From contig CAMNMI010000005.1 of assembly GCA_946544555.1 (NCBI GenBank), positions 1 to 21,622 of the forward strand: a stretch of DNA of 21,622 nucleotides. The letters run 5' to 3'. Every line of letters begins with the position of its first letter. Positions within the stretch are counted from its first letter, which is position 1. The notes beneath the pieces are model-generated. The model made no database searches. It was not told where the DNA came from and was given only the letters and a program-made list of their open reading frames with translations. Shown piece after piece: positions 5,605 through 11,781 of this stretch. This DNA comes from an uncultured Rickettsiales bacterium. GTDB taxonomy: Bacteria; Pseudomonadota; Alphaproteobacteria; Rickettsiales; Deianiraeaceae. The translations under genes and the position numbers were made by a program.

Positions 5605-7764
5605 TTATTCTATTGTCAAATCCTTTGACTTTGTCCTAATTGCTGCCTTATATTTCTCCATCAAAAACCCTTGAACTGACCTATCTCGGTTATTGTAGGC
5701 ATAATCCAATATGTTCTTGTTCTTATTCAATTTGTTAACCATGCTAATGTCGCCACCCATGTCAAGCATAAGTTTATTTGTCTCTTTGTTGCACATCATG
5801 GCAGCGTACATAAATGGCGTATTTCCATCATTGTCGCGCAAATTTGGATTTCCACCAGCAATTGTTAGGTAATGCATTGCTTTGTTGTCTCCATTTGATG
5901 CCGCCAAATGCATTGGTGTGAAGCCAAGTTTGTTCTTAAAGTTTGGATTTGCTCCATCGGATAATAACATTGTAATCATTGATTGGTGCTTGTTTGCTAC
6001 TGCGTGCATCAAAAGAGTGTTTCCATCATCATCCTCTATATCCACATTGCCAACATTATTGATAAACGTGCGGACAAACTCAACAGAATTTGGGTCATTG
6101 AAATGTTTGATGATGTCCTCGCCAACTCTGTTTTCAAATACCACTGGTGCAAGGTGGCGATTGTTCTTGTCATAACTAACCTGCGCTATGCTTTGTGGTA
6201 ACACTTGTTTCAATCTGTTTTTATCTTCACGTGCAAGTGGATATGGTGCACCAATGTTTTTGGCATCAATTTGTGCTGGTGTTAGACCATTCTTTTTCAG
6301 ATTGATCGTCTGGCCAACCTTGACATCATTGTTGAGAATGATGATATCGTCTTTTTGTCCTTCTTCTTTTTTTGTATCCATTTTTTCAATCTTGTCAATT
6401 TCTGGCATTTCAATCTTGGATGGTACTTGCATTTCAATATCCTTAGTATATTCTATGGCTTTTTTTGCATTTTCTTCTTTTTGTTCATGATATTTTTTCA
6501 ATTCAGCTTCAAGTGCTTTTTCTTCTTTGCTGATTTTTTCCTCTGCTTGCTTTTTGGCCTTCTTTGCTGCTTTTTTTGCTTGTCTTTCTTTTTTTCTTGC
6601 TTGACTTGATTGTCTTAGCATTGCTTGTTGAATTTTTCTCGTTTTTTCATCATCGGTCAAAGCATACATCGCACCATATGTATTGTTCCTATCAAATTCC
6701 GTAAAGCCATTTCCATTATAACTAACTGTTGGCATTTTGATATGTGCTAATCTGTCATTCTCCTCATCGCTTTTTGTAAAGTCATATGTAATTTGATATT
6801 TACTCACATCGTTGTCATAAAAATCCGCTACGCCTGCTTCTTCTACTTGAAAATTGTTTTTGATAACTCTGTTATTATTCGTGGTTCCAGCATCAGCATA
6901 AAGAATACGCTTTGTAGGGGCTGTCGTTTTCTCGTCCTTCTTTTTACTTGACACGAACCGTTTGCTTGCTGGTATTTTTTCATATGTAAAATCATCATCC
7001 CGTTCATCCGGATTGTTCAATGCAACGTATCCCTCGCGCTGTTTTTGAGCTAAAAAGTTGTTATCATATTTCCTCACAAATGCATTTTCATTGATAACAG
7101 CCTTCTTTCCACTTGGCAGAACTGGCGCTGGTGGCGTGAAATTCTTTGCTGATACAGATTTATATCTTGGTTTGATTGTCTTGTAGTTTGATGCTTGCAC
7201 CGGCTCGGCGGGCATGACAGGTGCACTGTAATTCACGCTTCCATGTCCACCTATATCAGCAAGCGCATCTTTGTAGCCACTGCGATAGGCATCATAGCCA
7301 TTGTTTATCTCTGTCTTAACAGTTATATCCTGCAAGTTGTTTGTATATTCATCCTCTTCACTATAACCAAAATCAGCGGGTTGAAGTTTGTAGTCGGACG
7401 GCTTTTTGCTCTCTTTTTGCTTGGCTGGTTCTGACTTTGGTGTGGCTTGCTTTGGTGCAAATTGTGCAAGTTTAGCTTTTTCTCGCTCATCACGTTCCTT
7501 TTTCATTATCTCCTTGACTTCCTCATCTGTTTTTCCTTCACGTCGTAGTTGTTTGCGCCGTTTAGCATCTTTCTGGATTTCCTTGGCAAGTTGATAATTC
7601 TGCTGTGCTTCAACCAAAAACTTCGGGTCATCCCAGTTTATATCACCTTTGATTTGGTCAAACTTGATTTCTCCACTGTGAGAATATCTTGATGATAGCG
7701 CCATTACATACGCAGAAATAACAATAATCTTCAACAATGTGTTAAAACAACTTAACCTTCTCAT
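5605..7764 (-). CDS. Secreted/periplasmic ankyrin-repeat protein (719 aa)
   Basis: The ATG at 7764 gives a typical signal peptide: basic MRR, hydrophobic core (NTLLKIIVISAYVMA), probable cleavage around residues 20-28. A TTG four codons upstream is an unlikely alternative. A long, polar, Lys-rich region of about 540 residues follows, with coiled-coil-like stretches around 55-100 and 385-450 (KKAAKKAKKQAEEKISKEEK). Near the C-terminus are about three to four ankyrin repeats (about 577-696), each recognisable by DGNTLLMHAV, LGFTPMHLAAS and DGNTPFMYAA. Ankyrin repeats mediate protein binding; in intracellular alphaproteobacteria such proteins are often secreted to the host, but the Sec-type signal fits a periplasmic or outer-surface location equally well. 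It stands alone, with a repeat copy upstream and no clear promoter. Confidence 0.9.
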   Translation of the reverse strand: MRRLSCFNTLLKIIVISAYVMALSSRYSHSGEIKFDQIKGDINWDDPKFLVEAQQNYQLAKEIQKDAKRRKQLRREGKTDEEVKEIMKKERDEREKAKLAQFAPKQATPKSEPAKQKESKKPSDYKLQPADFGYSEEDEYTNNLQDITVKTEINNGYDAYRSGYKDALADIGGHGSVNYSAPVMPAEPVQASNYKTIKPRYKSVSAKNFTPPAPVLPSGKKAVINENAFVRKYDNNFLAQKQREGYVALNNPDERDDDFTYEKIPASKRFVSSKKKDEKTTAPTKRILYADAGTTNNNRVIKNNFQVEEAGVADFYDNDVSKYQITYDFTKSDEENDRLAHIKMPTVSYNGNGFTEFDRNNTYGAMYALTDDEKTRKIQQAMLRQSSQARKKERQAKKAAKKAKKQAEEKISKEEKALEAELKKYHEQKEENAKKAIEYTKDIEMQVPSKIEMPEIDKIEKMDTKKEEGQKDDIIILNNDVKVGQTINLKKNGLTPAQIDAKNIGAPYPLAREDKNRLKQVLPQSIAQVSYDKNNRHLAPVVFENRVGEDIIKHFNDPNSVEFVRTFINNVGNVDIEDDDGNTLLMHAVANKHQSMITMLLSDGANPNFKNKLGFTPMHLAASNGDNKAMHYLTIAGGNPNLRDNDGNTPFMYAAMMCNKETNKLMLDMGGDISMVNKLNKNKNILDYAYNNRDRSVQGFLMEKYKAAIRTKSKDLTIE

Positions 7765-7814
7765 ACAAGCAGGCAAACCAGTTGAAGAAGATGATTTTAA
7801 TATTCAAGGGATAG

Positions 7815-7923
7815 ATTGCGCGGCGCGGAGCAGGTTTTTACTCCAAGCGGAGCCCGAGCGGAGCGAGGGCGGATGAAGCGAGGAGGTTAAAAACCGCGAG
7901 GGCGTGGCCTCGGGCAGCGCAAC
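7815..7923 (+). repeat. Dispersed GC-rich palindromic element (copy D, complete, 109 bp)
   Basis: It begins ATTGCGCGGCGCGGAGC (first base changed from G) and ends GGCCTCGGGCAGCGCAAC. The core GAGCCCGAGCGGAGCGAGGG is shared with copies B and C. The inner arms differ completely from those copies: GGTTTTTA on the left and TAAAAACC on the right, still perfectly complementary, with adjacent CTCC/GGAG also pairing. It lies between the ankyrin gene (minus) and tRNA-Arg (plus). TTGACA begins 15 nt after its right end. Confidence 0.93.
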
Positions 7924-7938
7924 ACATTTTTTATTTTC

Positions 7939-7967
7939 TTGACACTTGAAATTAAAATAATTTATCT
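7939..7967 (+). promoter_or_regulatory. Candidate promoter for tRNA-Arg
   Basis: A consensus TTGACA at 7939-7944 is followed at 17 bp by a weak -10 (TTATCT, 7962-7967). The mature tRNA begins at 7981. Confidence 0.5.
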
Positions 7968-7980
7968 GACAAGGAGTTGC

Positions 7981-8054
7981 GTGCTCGTAGCTCAGCTGGA
8001 TAGAGCGACAGCCTCCTAAGCTGTAGGTCGTGCGTTCGACTCGCATCGGGCACA
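7981..8054 (+). tRNA. tRNA-Arg (anticodon CCT)
   Basis: A complete cloverleaf can be drawn. The acceptor stem GTGCTCG pairs with CGGGCAC (one T-G wobble), the D arm is GCTC/GAGC, and the anticodon stem ACAGC/GCTGT encloses loop CTCCTAA with anticodon CCT, reading AGG. The T arm GTGCG/CGCAT carries loop TTCGACT. The discriminator base is A8054 and the following bases are CTT, so CCA is not encoded and must be added by CCA-adding enzyme. It ends 2 nt from the stop of convergent thiM. Confidence 0.96.
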
Positions 8055-8056
8055 CT

Positions 8057-8734
8057 TTATCTTTTTCTCAAAAACTTCTTGATGTTCCTCTTATACCACT
8101 TGCATGCTGAGATGGTAGTATTAAAATAATCTGTTGAACTCGCGCAAAAACTGCCAACAACCGCCGTCAACATGCATCCAGCACCAGTGATATTTGTCAA
8201 AAACTTGCCTGCACCTTTTTGAGAAAAAACGTCAGCACCATTGGAAATCACATCATATTCGCCAGACATATAGCAAACACACTGATATTTCGTGGCGCAC
8301 TTCATTGCTAAATCTATTTTGTAGTCAGATGATGCTTGCAGATTGCTGTCAACACCGTTTGATGTTTGTGTTTCACCTAATATTGCAGCCACTTCACTTG
8401 CATTGGCACGGATGACCGAAACTTTCACGCTGCCTAAAAACTCTTTGATGAAATCGTTCCTAAACTTTGAAACCCCAACGCCGCATGGGTCAAGAATGAC
8501 TGGAATGCCTATTTCATTGGCTGTTTTGGCAGCAAGCAACATCGCTTTGGCTGTCCTGACATTGATTGTGCCAATATTCACCACCAGCGTCTTTGCGAGC
8601 TTGGTTATCTCCGCAACCTCGCTTTCTTCATCTGCCATGATTGGTGATGCGCCAGCGAACAAGCAAATGTTAGCACAGTCATGCACCGTCACGTAATTCG
8701 TCAAGAAGTGAATGAGTGGTTTCTTTGTTGTCAT
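8057..8734 (-). CDS. thiM: Hydroxyethylthiazole kinase, shortened at both ends
   Basis: ThiM phosphorylates 4-methyl-5-(2-hydroxyethyl)thiazole with ATP in thiamine salvage. Family matches are clear: HFLTNYVTVHDCANICLFAG near the N-terminus, NIGTINVRTAKAM, IPVILDPCGVGVS, a variant of the IRGNASE motif (IRANASE) and ITGAGCMLTAVVGSF with the catalytic Cys. At 225 aa it is shorter than typical enzymes (about 260-270): about 15-20 residues are missing at the start, and the C-terminal helices with the GPGSF motif are absent. The Gly-to-Ala change in IRGN and the lost C-terminus raise doubt about activity. Its ATG overlaps the TGA of the upstream TPR gene (ATGA at 8731-8734). No thiD or thiE is nearby. 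Confidence 0.92.
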   Translation of the reverse strand: MTTKKPLIHFLTNYVTVHDCANICLFAGASPIMADEESEVAEITKLAKTLVVNIGTINVRTAKAMLLAAKTANEIGIPVILDPCGVGVSKFRNDFIKEFLGSVKVSVIRANASEVAAILGETQTSNGVDSNLQASSDYKIDLAMKCATKYQCVCYMSGEYDVISNGADVFSQKGAGKFLTNITGAGCMLTAVVGSFCASSTDYFNTTISACKWYKRNIKKFLRKR

Positions 8735-9777
8735 TTTGCACTTTCTATTTGAGCTTTAATGGCCTTTCCGAGATAGTCAATGCGCTCGTTCAATTCACTG
8801 AAATCCTTTGAGGTTATGTTGTGCTCAATGCCATATTTCACTGCCTGCTCGTAGAAGTGCTTTGCGTAGTCATAATTATTGTCTTTGTCGTAAGCATAGC
8901 CTAAGTTGTAAAGTATCAGTGCATTTGTTGGTGCCATATCGTTGGCTCTAACAAGTGCAGATATTGCTTTCTTGTAGTCACCAGTTTGAATGTTTACAAC
9001 ACCAATTTGTGCAACAATATCGGCATATCCTGGTGTTTTCATGTCAATCTCTGTCAATATTTGCAAGGCATCGTCATATGACTTGTTCTCAATAGCAAAC
9101 AACAGGTTTGACATTACTTTTTTGCGCTCGTAGCCATTCTTCAAGAGCGGTTTATACATCTCAATGGCTTGGTCATATTGACGCAACTTTTGGTATGTAG
9201 TGCCAAGCCCAAATGCAATGTCTGGGTTATTGTGATTGTGCTCCAATGCATATCGGTAGTGATAAAGTGCCAACTCGTAGTCGCCGTTGTTGTAGCATCT
9301 GAAGGCCTCTTTCATGCTGCTATTTGCAATGCCGATATTTGATTTTGATGAATCCTTCACTTCAAGATTGATGCTTTTTTTTGTACCAAAACCGCGCATG
9401 CTGCTGCCAGAGTTGTCAATATAGACATTTCCACGCTCGTTCATGTCATAATATTTATATCCCTTGGCTTGCTGCGTAAATCTGGCAATTTGCTCCTTTG
9501 TTAGCCTCTGCTTGCGCGAATACGCACGCTGGTTATTAACAATATCTGGGTCAATGCCATCCTCTAAATTACCATCTGGGTCTGTCTGTTGTTGTGAAGC
9601 ATCAACATTTTGAGCGTTTCCGTCATCAAAACCTTCAACATACTTCACATTTAATCCGCCGTTATTTCTATCTCCGATTAAATTGGAATCCATTGCGGAA
9701 TGCGCATTTTGCGCTCCAACCAGAGCAAACAAACAACTGCACAACATTGAAGTTGTAAATAACTTTTTTGATGCCAT
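8731..9777 (-). CDS. Exported tetratricopeptide-repeat protein (348 aa)
   Basis: Residues 1-28 form a signal peptide (MASKKLFTTSML..., cleavage probably after AHSA). A polar linker of about 125 residues (Asp/Asn/Gln-rich) follows. About four to five TPR units span residues 153-315, seen in AFRCYNNGDYELALYHYRYA, GLGTTYQKLRQYDQAIEMYK, IGVVNIQTGDYKKAISALVR and NLGYAYDKDNNYDYAKHFYE. TPR solenoids are protein-docking scaffolds, so a periplasmic assembly or secretion role is likely, but the partner is unknown. It starts a two-gene operon with thiM (4-nt ATGA overlap). Transcription diverges from rpsO across a region containing a 14-bp inverted repeat. Confidence 0.92.
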   Translation of the reverse strand: MASKKLFTTSMLCSCLFALVGAQNAHSAMDSNLIGDRNNGGLNVKYVEGFDDGNAQNVDASQQQTDPDGNLEDGIDPDIVNNQRAYSRKQRLTKEQIARFTQQAKGYKYYDMNERGNVYIDNSGSSMRGFGTKKSINLEVKDSSKSNIGIANSSMKEAFRCYNNGDYELALYHYRYALEHNHNNPDIAFGLGTTYQKLRQYDQAIEMYKPLLKNGYERKKVMSNLLFAIENKSYDDALQILTEIDMKTPGYADIVAQIGVVNIQTGDYKKAISALVRANDMAPTNALILYNLGYAYDKDNNYDYAKHFYEQAVKYGIEHNITSKDFSELNERIDYLGKAIKAQIESAK

Positions 9778-9798
9778 CGTCTCACTTTATTTTAATAC

Positions 9799-9852
9799 AA
9801 ATAATTGTCAAGAGGGTGGTTAGGTTGTAAAAAAACAGCTTGACAATTATTT
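9799..9852. promoter_or_regulatory. Inverted repeat with -35-like hexamers between the TPR gene and rpsO
   Basis: Arms 9799-9812 and 9839-9852 are perfect 14-bp inverted repeats (right arm CTTGACAATTATTT) separated by 26 bp. Each arm holds a TTGACA pointing outwards, one to rpsO and one to the TPR gene. Hexamers resembling -10 sites lie unusually close (TTTAAT at 9859-9864, 13 bp; TAAAAT on the minus strand at 9789-9794, 11 bp). It may be a divergent promoter pair, a dimeric regulator site, or both. Confidence 0.5.
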
Positions 9853-9875
9853 TTGCAGTTTAATGTGCTGTGGGT

Positions 9876-10154
9876 ATGTCAGTTGAAGCATATTTAGAGA
9901 ACAAGCAGAATGTCATCAAACAGTTTGCTATAAATGCAATGGATACGGGCTCTGCAAGTGTGCAAATTGCACTTTTAACTCAGCGCATTTTATACCTAAC
10001 GGAGCACATCAAGAACAATCACAAGGATAAGTCAGCACGCTATGCATTGCTGCTTTTGGTTGCAAAAAGGAACAAGTTTATGAAGTATTTAAAGCGCACG
10101 AATGGTGCTGAATACGACAAAGTTATGGCATTGCTCGGTTTGAGAAAGAAATAA
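9876..10154 (+). CDS. rpsO: 30S ribosomal protein S15
   Basis: S15 binds the central domain of 16S rRNA early in 30S assembly. The 92-residue protein has the family core: TGSASVQIALLTQRILYLTEHI, then NHKDKSARYALLLLVAKRNK and a C-terminal LKRTNGAEYDKVMALLGLRK. The ATG at 9876 is chosen over a GTG two codons upstream (9870) because it gives the usual MSV start and length. No Shine-Dalgarno is visible and the leader is probably very short. It heads a tight plus-strand cluster rpsO-rplM-rpsI-ruvX, with 1 nt to rplM. Confidence 0.98.
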   Translation: MSVEAYLENKQNVIKQFAINAMDTGSASVQIALLTQRILYLTEHIKNNHKDKSARYALLLLVAKRNKFMKYLKRTNGAEYDKVMALLGLRKK

Positions 10155-10155
10155 T

Positions 10156-10698
10156 ATGAAAGAGGTTAAAGTTAAGAAAAATGCGGCTCCAGCCAGCAAG
10201 AAAATGGGTGTTGTAAAGTGTAAGATTACAAACAACAAGACAGTTTCAACGTCGCACAAAGGTGTCAAAAAGAACTGGATTTTGATTGACGCGCAAGACG
10301 CGGTTGTAGGCCGTTTGGCAGCTTATTTAGTGCATCATTTGACAGGAAAGCACTTGGCGAGCTATACTCCGCACACAGATGACGGAGACAAAATTGTTGT
10401 TATCAACTGCGATAAAGTTAAGTTAACAGGCAACAAAGAGGAGGACAAAATCTACCGCAGACACAGTGATTACGTTGGTGGAATGAAGGAATTCAGTGCG
10501 AAGGAAATTCGTGGCGGCAAAAAACCTTGCGACTTGTTGAGAATTACAGTTCAAAGGATGCTTGGCCGTTGCAAAATGAACTACAAAGTTTTGTCAAAGA
10601 ACTTATATTTATATGCTGGTGCAGAGCACTGCCAGAGCGCTCAAAACCCTGTGCTGGTGAAATTTAGCGAGTTGAATAGAAAAAATGTTGTTAAATAG
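10156..10698 (+). CDS. rplM: 50S ribosomal protein L13 with N-terminal extension
   Basis: L13 is an early-assembling 50S protein. The core is intact: WILIDAQDAVVGRLAAYLVH (from Trp41), KHLASYTPHTDDGDKIVVIN, VKLTGNKEEDKIYRRHSDYV, and the C-terminal LYLYAGAEHCQSAQNPV. The protein is 180 aa against about 142 usually. The conserved Trp is at 41 rather than about 15, so about 25 Lys-rich residues are added at the N-terminus, and about 9 at the C-terminus. An internal ATG at codon 17 would reduce the extension, but the first ATG directly follows the rpsO stop (TAA, 1 nt, ATG), which favours it. Confidence 0.97.
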   Translation: MKEVKVKKNAAPASKKMGVVKCKITNNKTVSTSHKGVKKNWILIDAQDAVVGRLAAYLVHHLTGKHLASYTPHTDDGDKIVVINCDKVKLTGNKEEDKIYRRHSDYVGGMKEFSAKEIRGGKKPCDLLRITVQRMLGRCKMNYKVLSKNLYLYAGAEHCQSAQNPVLVKFSELNRKNVVK

Positions 10699-10704
10699 TA
10701 TAAT

Positions 10705-11286
10705 ATGGTAACAAAAAAAGATGAAGCTGATAGAAAAAGCGTTAAAAAGGCTCCTGTGAAAAGCGCAAGTGCGAAGGTCAAAAGTGCTGTAAAAGAAACC
10801 AAAAAAGTTGTAAAAGCAGTTAGTGCAGATACAAAAATTGAGAAAAAAGTTGCACCAAAGGCCCCTGCAAAGAAAAAAATCGTTAAGTCTGGCAGCGGTG
10901 CAATTCGCGAGACAGGCCGCAGAAAGACATCAGTTGCAAAAGTTGCGTTGGTTGCAAAAAGTGGTGATTTGCAAATTACTGTGAACGGTCTTGATTACAA
11001 GAAATATTTCACAAAATTGATACATCAAGACATTGTGGTCGCGCCATTTGCAGTGCTCGGGATGGCTAATGGATATGTCGTGAATGTTGCTACAAACGGC
11101 GGTGGAAAAAGCGGTCAGGCAGATGCAATCAAACTTGGTTTGTCAAAATGTTTGGCAAATGCGTCAGATGAGTTTAATGTTGTATTAAGAAAACACAGTT
11201 TCTTGACACGTGATTCCCGTCAGGTTGAGCCAAAGAAATACGGCTTGAAAAAAGCACGTAAGAAAGAACAATTCTCAAAGCGTTAA
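10705..11286 (+). CDS. rpsI: 30S ribosomal protein S9 with a histone H1-like N-terminal extension
   Basis: S9 sits on the head of the 30S subunit, its C-terminal tail reaching the P-site tRNA. The core begins at GAIRETGRRKTSVAKVAL (about 65-82) and ends with the canonical SFLTRDSRQVEPKKYGLKK and terminal QFSKR. Typical S9 has about 130 residues; here 193, with about 61 extra at the start rich in Lys, Ala, Val and Ser (KKAPVKSASAKVKSAVKE). No internal ATG precedes the core, so the extension is probably translated. It resembles lysine/alanine-rich nucleic-acid-binding tails. It follows rplM by 6 nt and precedes ruvX by 3 nt. Confidence 0.97.
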   Translation: MVTKKDEADRKSVKKAPVKSASAKVKSAVKETKKVVKAVSADTKIEKKVAPKAPAKKKIVKSGSGAIRETGRRKTSVAKVALVAKSGDLQITVNGLDYKKYFTKLIHQDIVVAPFAVLGMANGYVVNVATNGGGKSGQADAIKLGLSKCLANASDEFNVVLRKHSFLTRDSRQVEPKKYGLKKARKKEQFSKR

Positions 11287-11289
11287 TTT

Positions 11290-11781
11290 GTGCTTGAAGA
11301 CAGAAATCTGTTTTTTCAAAATGTATCTACCAAGGACGGGGTTCTTGTGGCAATTGACTATGGCACTCGCAAGCTTGGTTTTGCGGTTAGCGATGAGAAT
11401 AGGCAGATTGCTTTTCCGAAGGACGTTTTGATCGGCAACTGGCGTGAGTTTGATGCCGTTTTTGGTGCGGTCAGCGAATATATCAGTAATTTTAACACCT
11501 GCGGAATTGTGCTTGGTTGGCCCAAAAAAATGGACGGCACTTTGCATAAAAACTGCGAAATTATTTTGAAAATTGCAGAAAAGTTGGCGGAAAAATTTCC
11601 AGTTTTGCTTATTGATGAGCGCTTTACAACGCGTGCGACTTATGCTGTGGAGAGGTTTGAACGGCAGAAGTTTGGTTCAAAAAATAAGACAAAATTCAAA
11701 GAAAAAAATGATGATGCGCGCGCTGCTGCGATAATTCTGAATGAGGTTCTTGATGGCTTAAATAGAGGTCAAAGTGCATGA
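11290..11781 (+). CDS. ruvX: Putative pre-16S rRNA nuclease (YqgF/RuvX family)
   Basis: RNase H-fold protein of the YqgF family, implicated in 16S rRNA 5'-end maturation and formerly called a Holliday junction resolvase homologue. Key acidic positions are visible: Asp23 in AIDYGTRKLGFAVSD, the Glu of LLIDERFTT, and the C-terminal Asp in KNDDARAAAIIL. VLGWPKKMDGT matches the family VhGhPhxxdGs motif. The GTG at 11290, 3 nt after the rpsI stop, is the probable start and gives 163 aa, normal for alphaproteobacteria. Its 3' end overlaps convergent folC by 13 nt (11769-11781). Confidence 0.92.
   Translation: MLEDRNLFFQNVSTKDGVLVAIDYGTRKLGFAVSDENRQIAFPKDVLIGNWREFDAVFGAVSEYISNFNTCGIVLGWPKKMDGTLHKNCEIILKIAEKLAEKFPVLLIDERFTTRATYAVERFERQKFGSKNKTKFKEKNDDARAAAIILNEVLDGLNRGQSA

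Noticed and set aside
7804..8055. Minus-strand ORF of 83 codons across the repeat and the tRNA
   Set aside because: It runs antisense through a complete tRNA-Arg gene and through the palindromic element; its apparent similarity to another reading is explained by the repeat.
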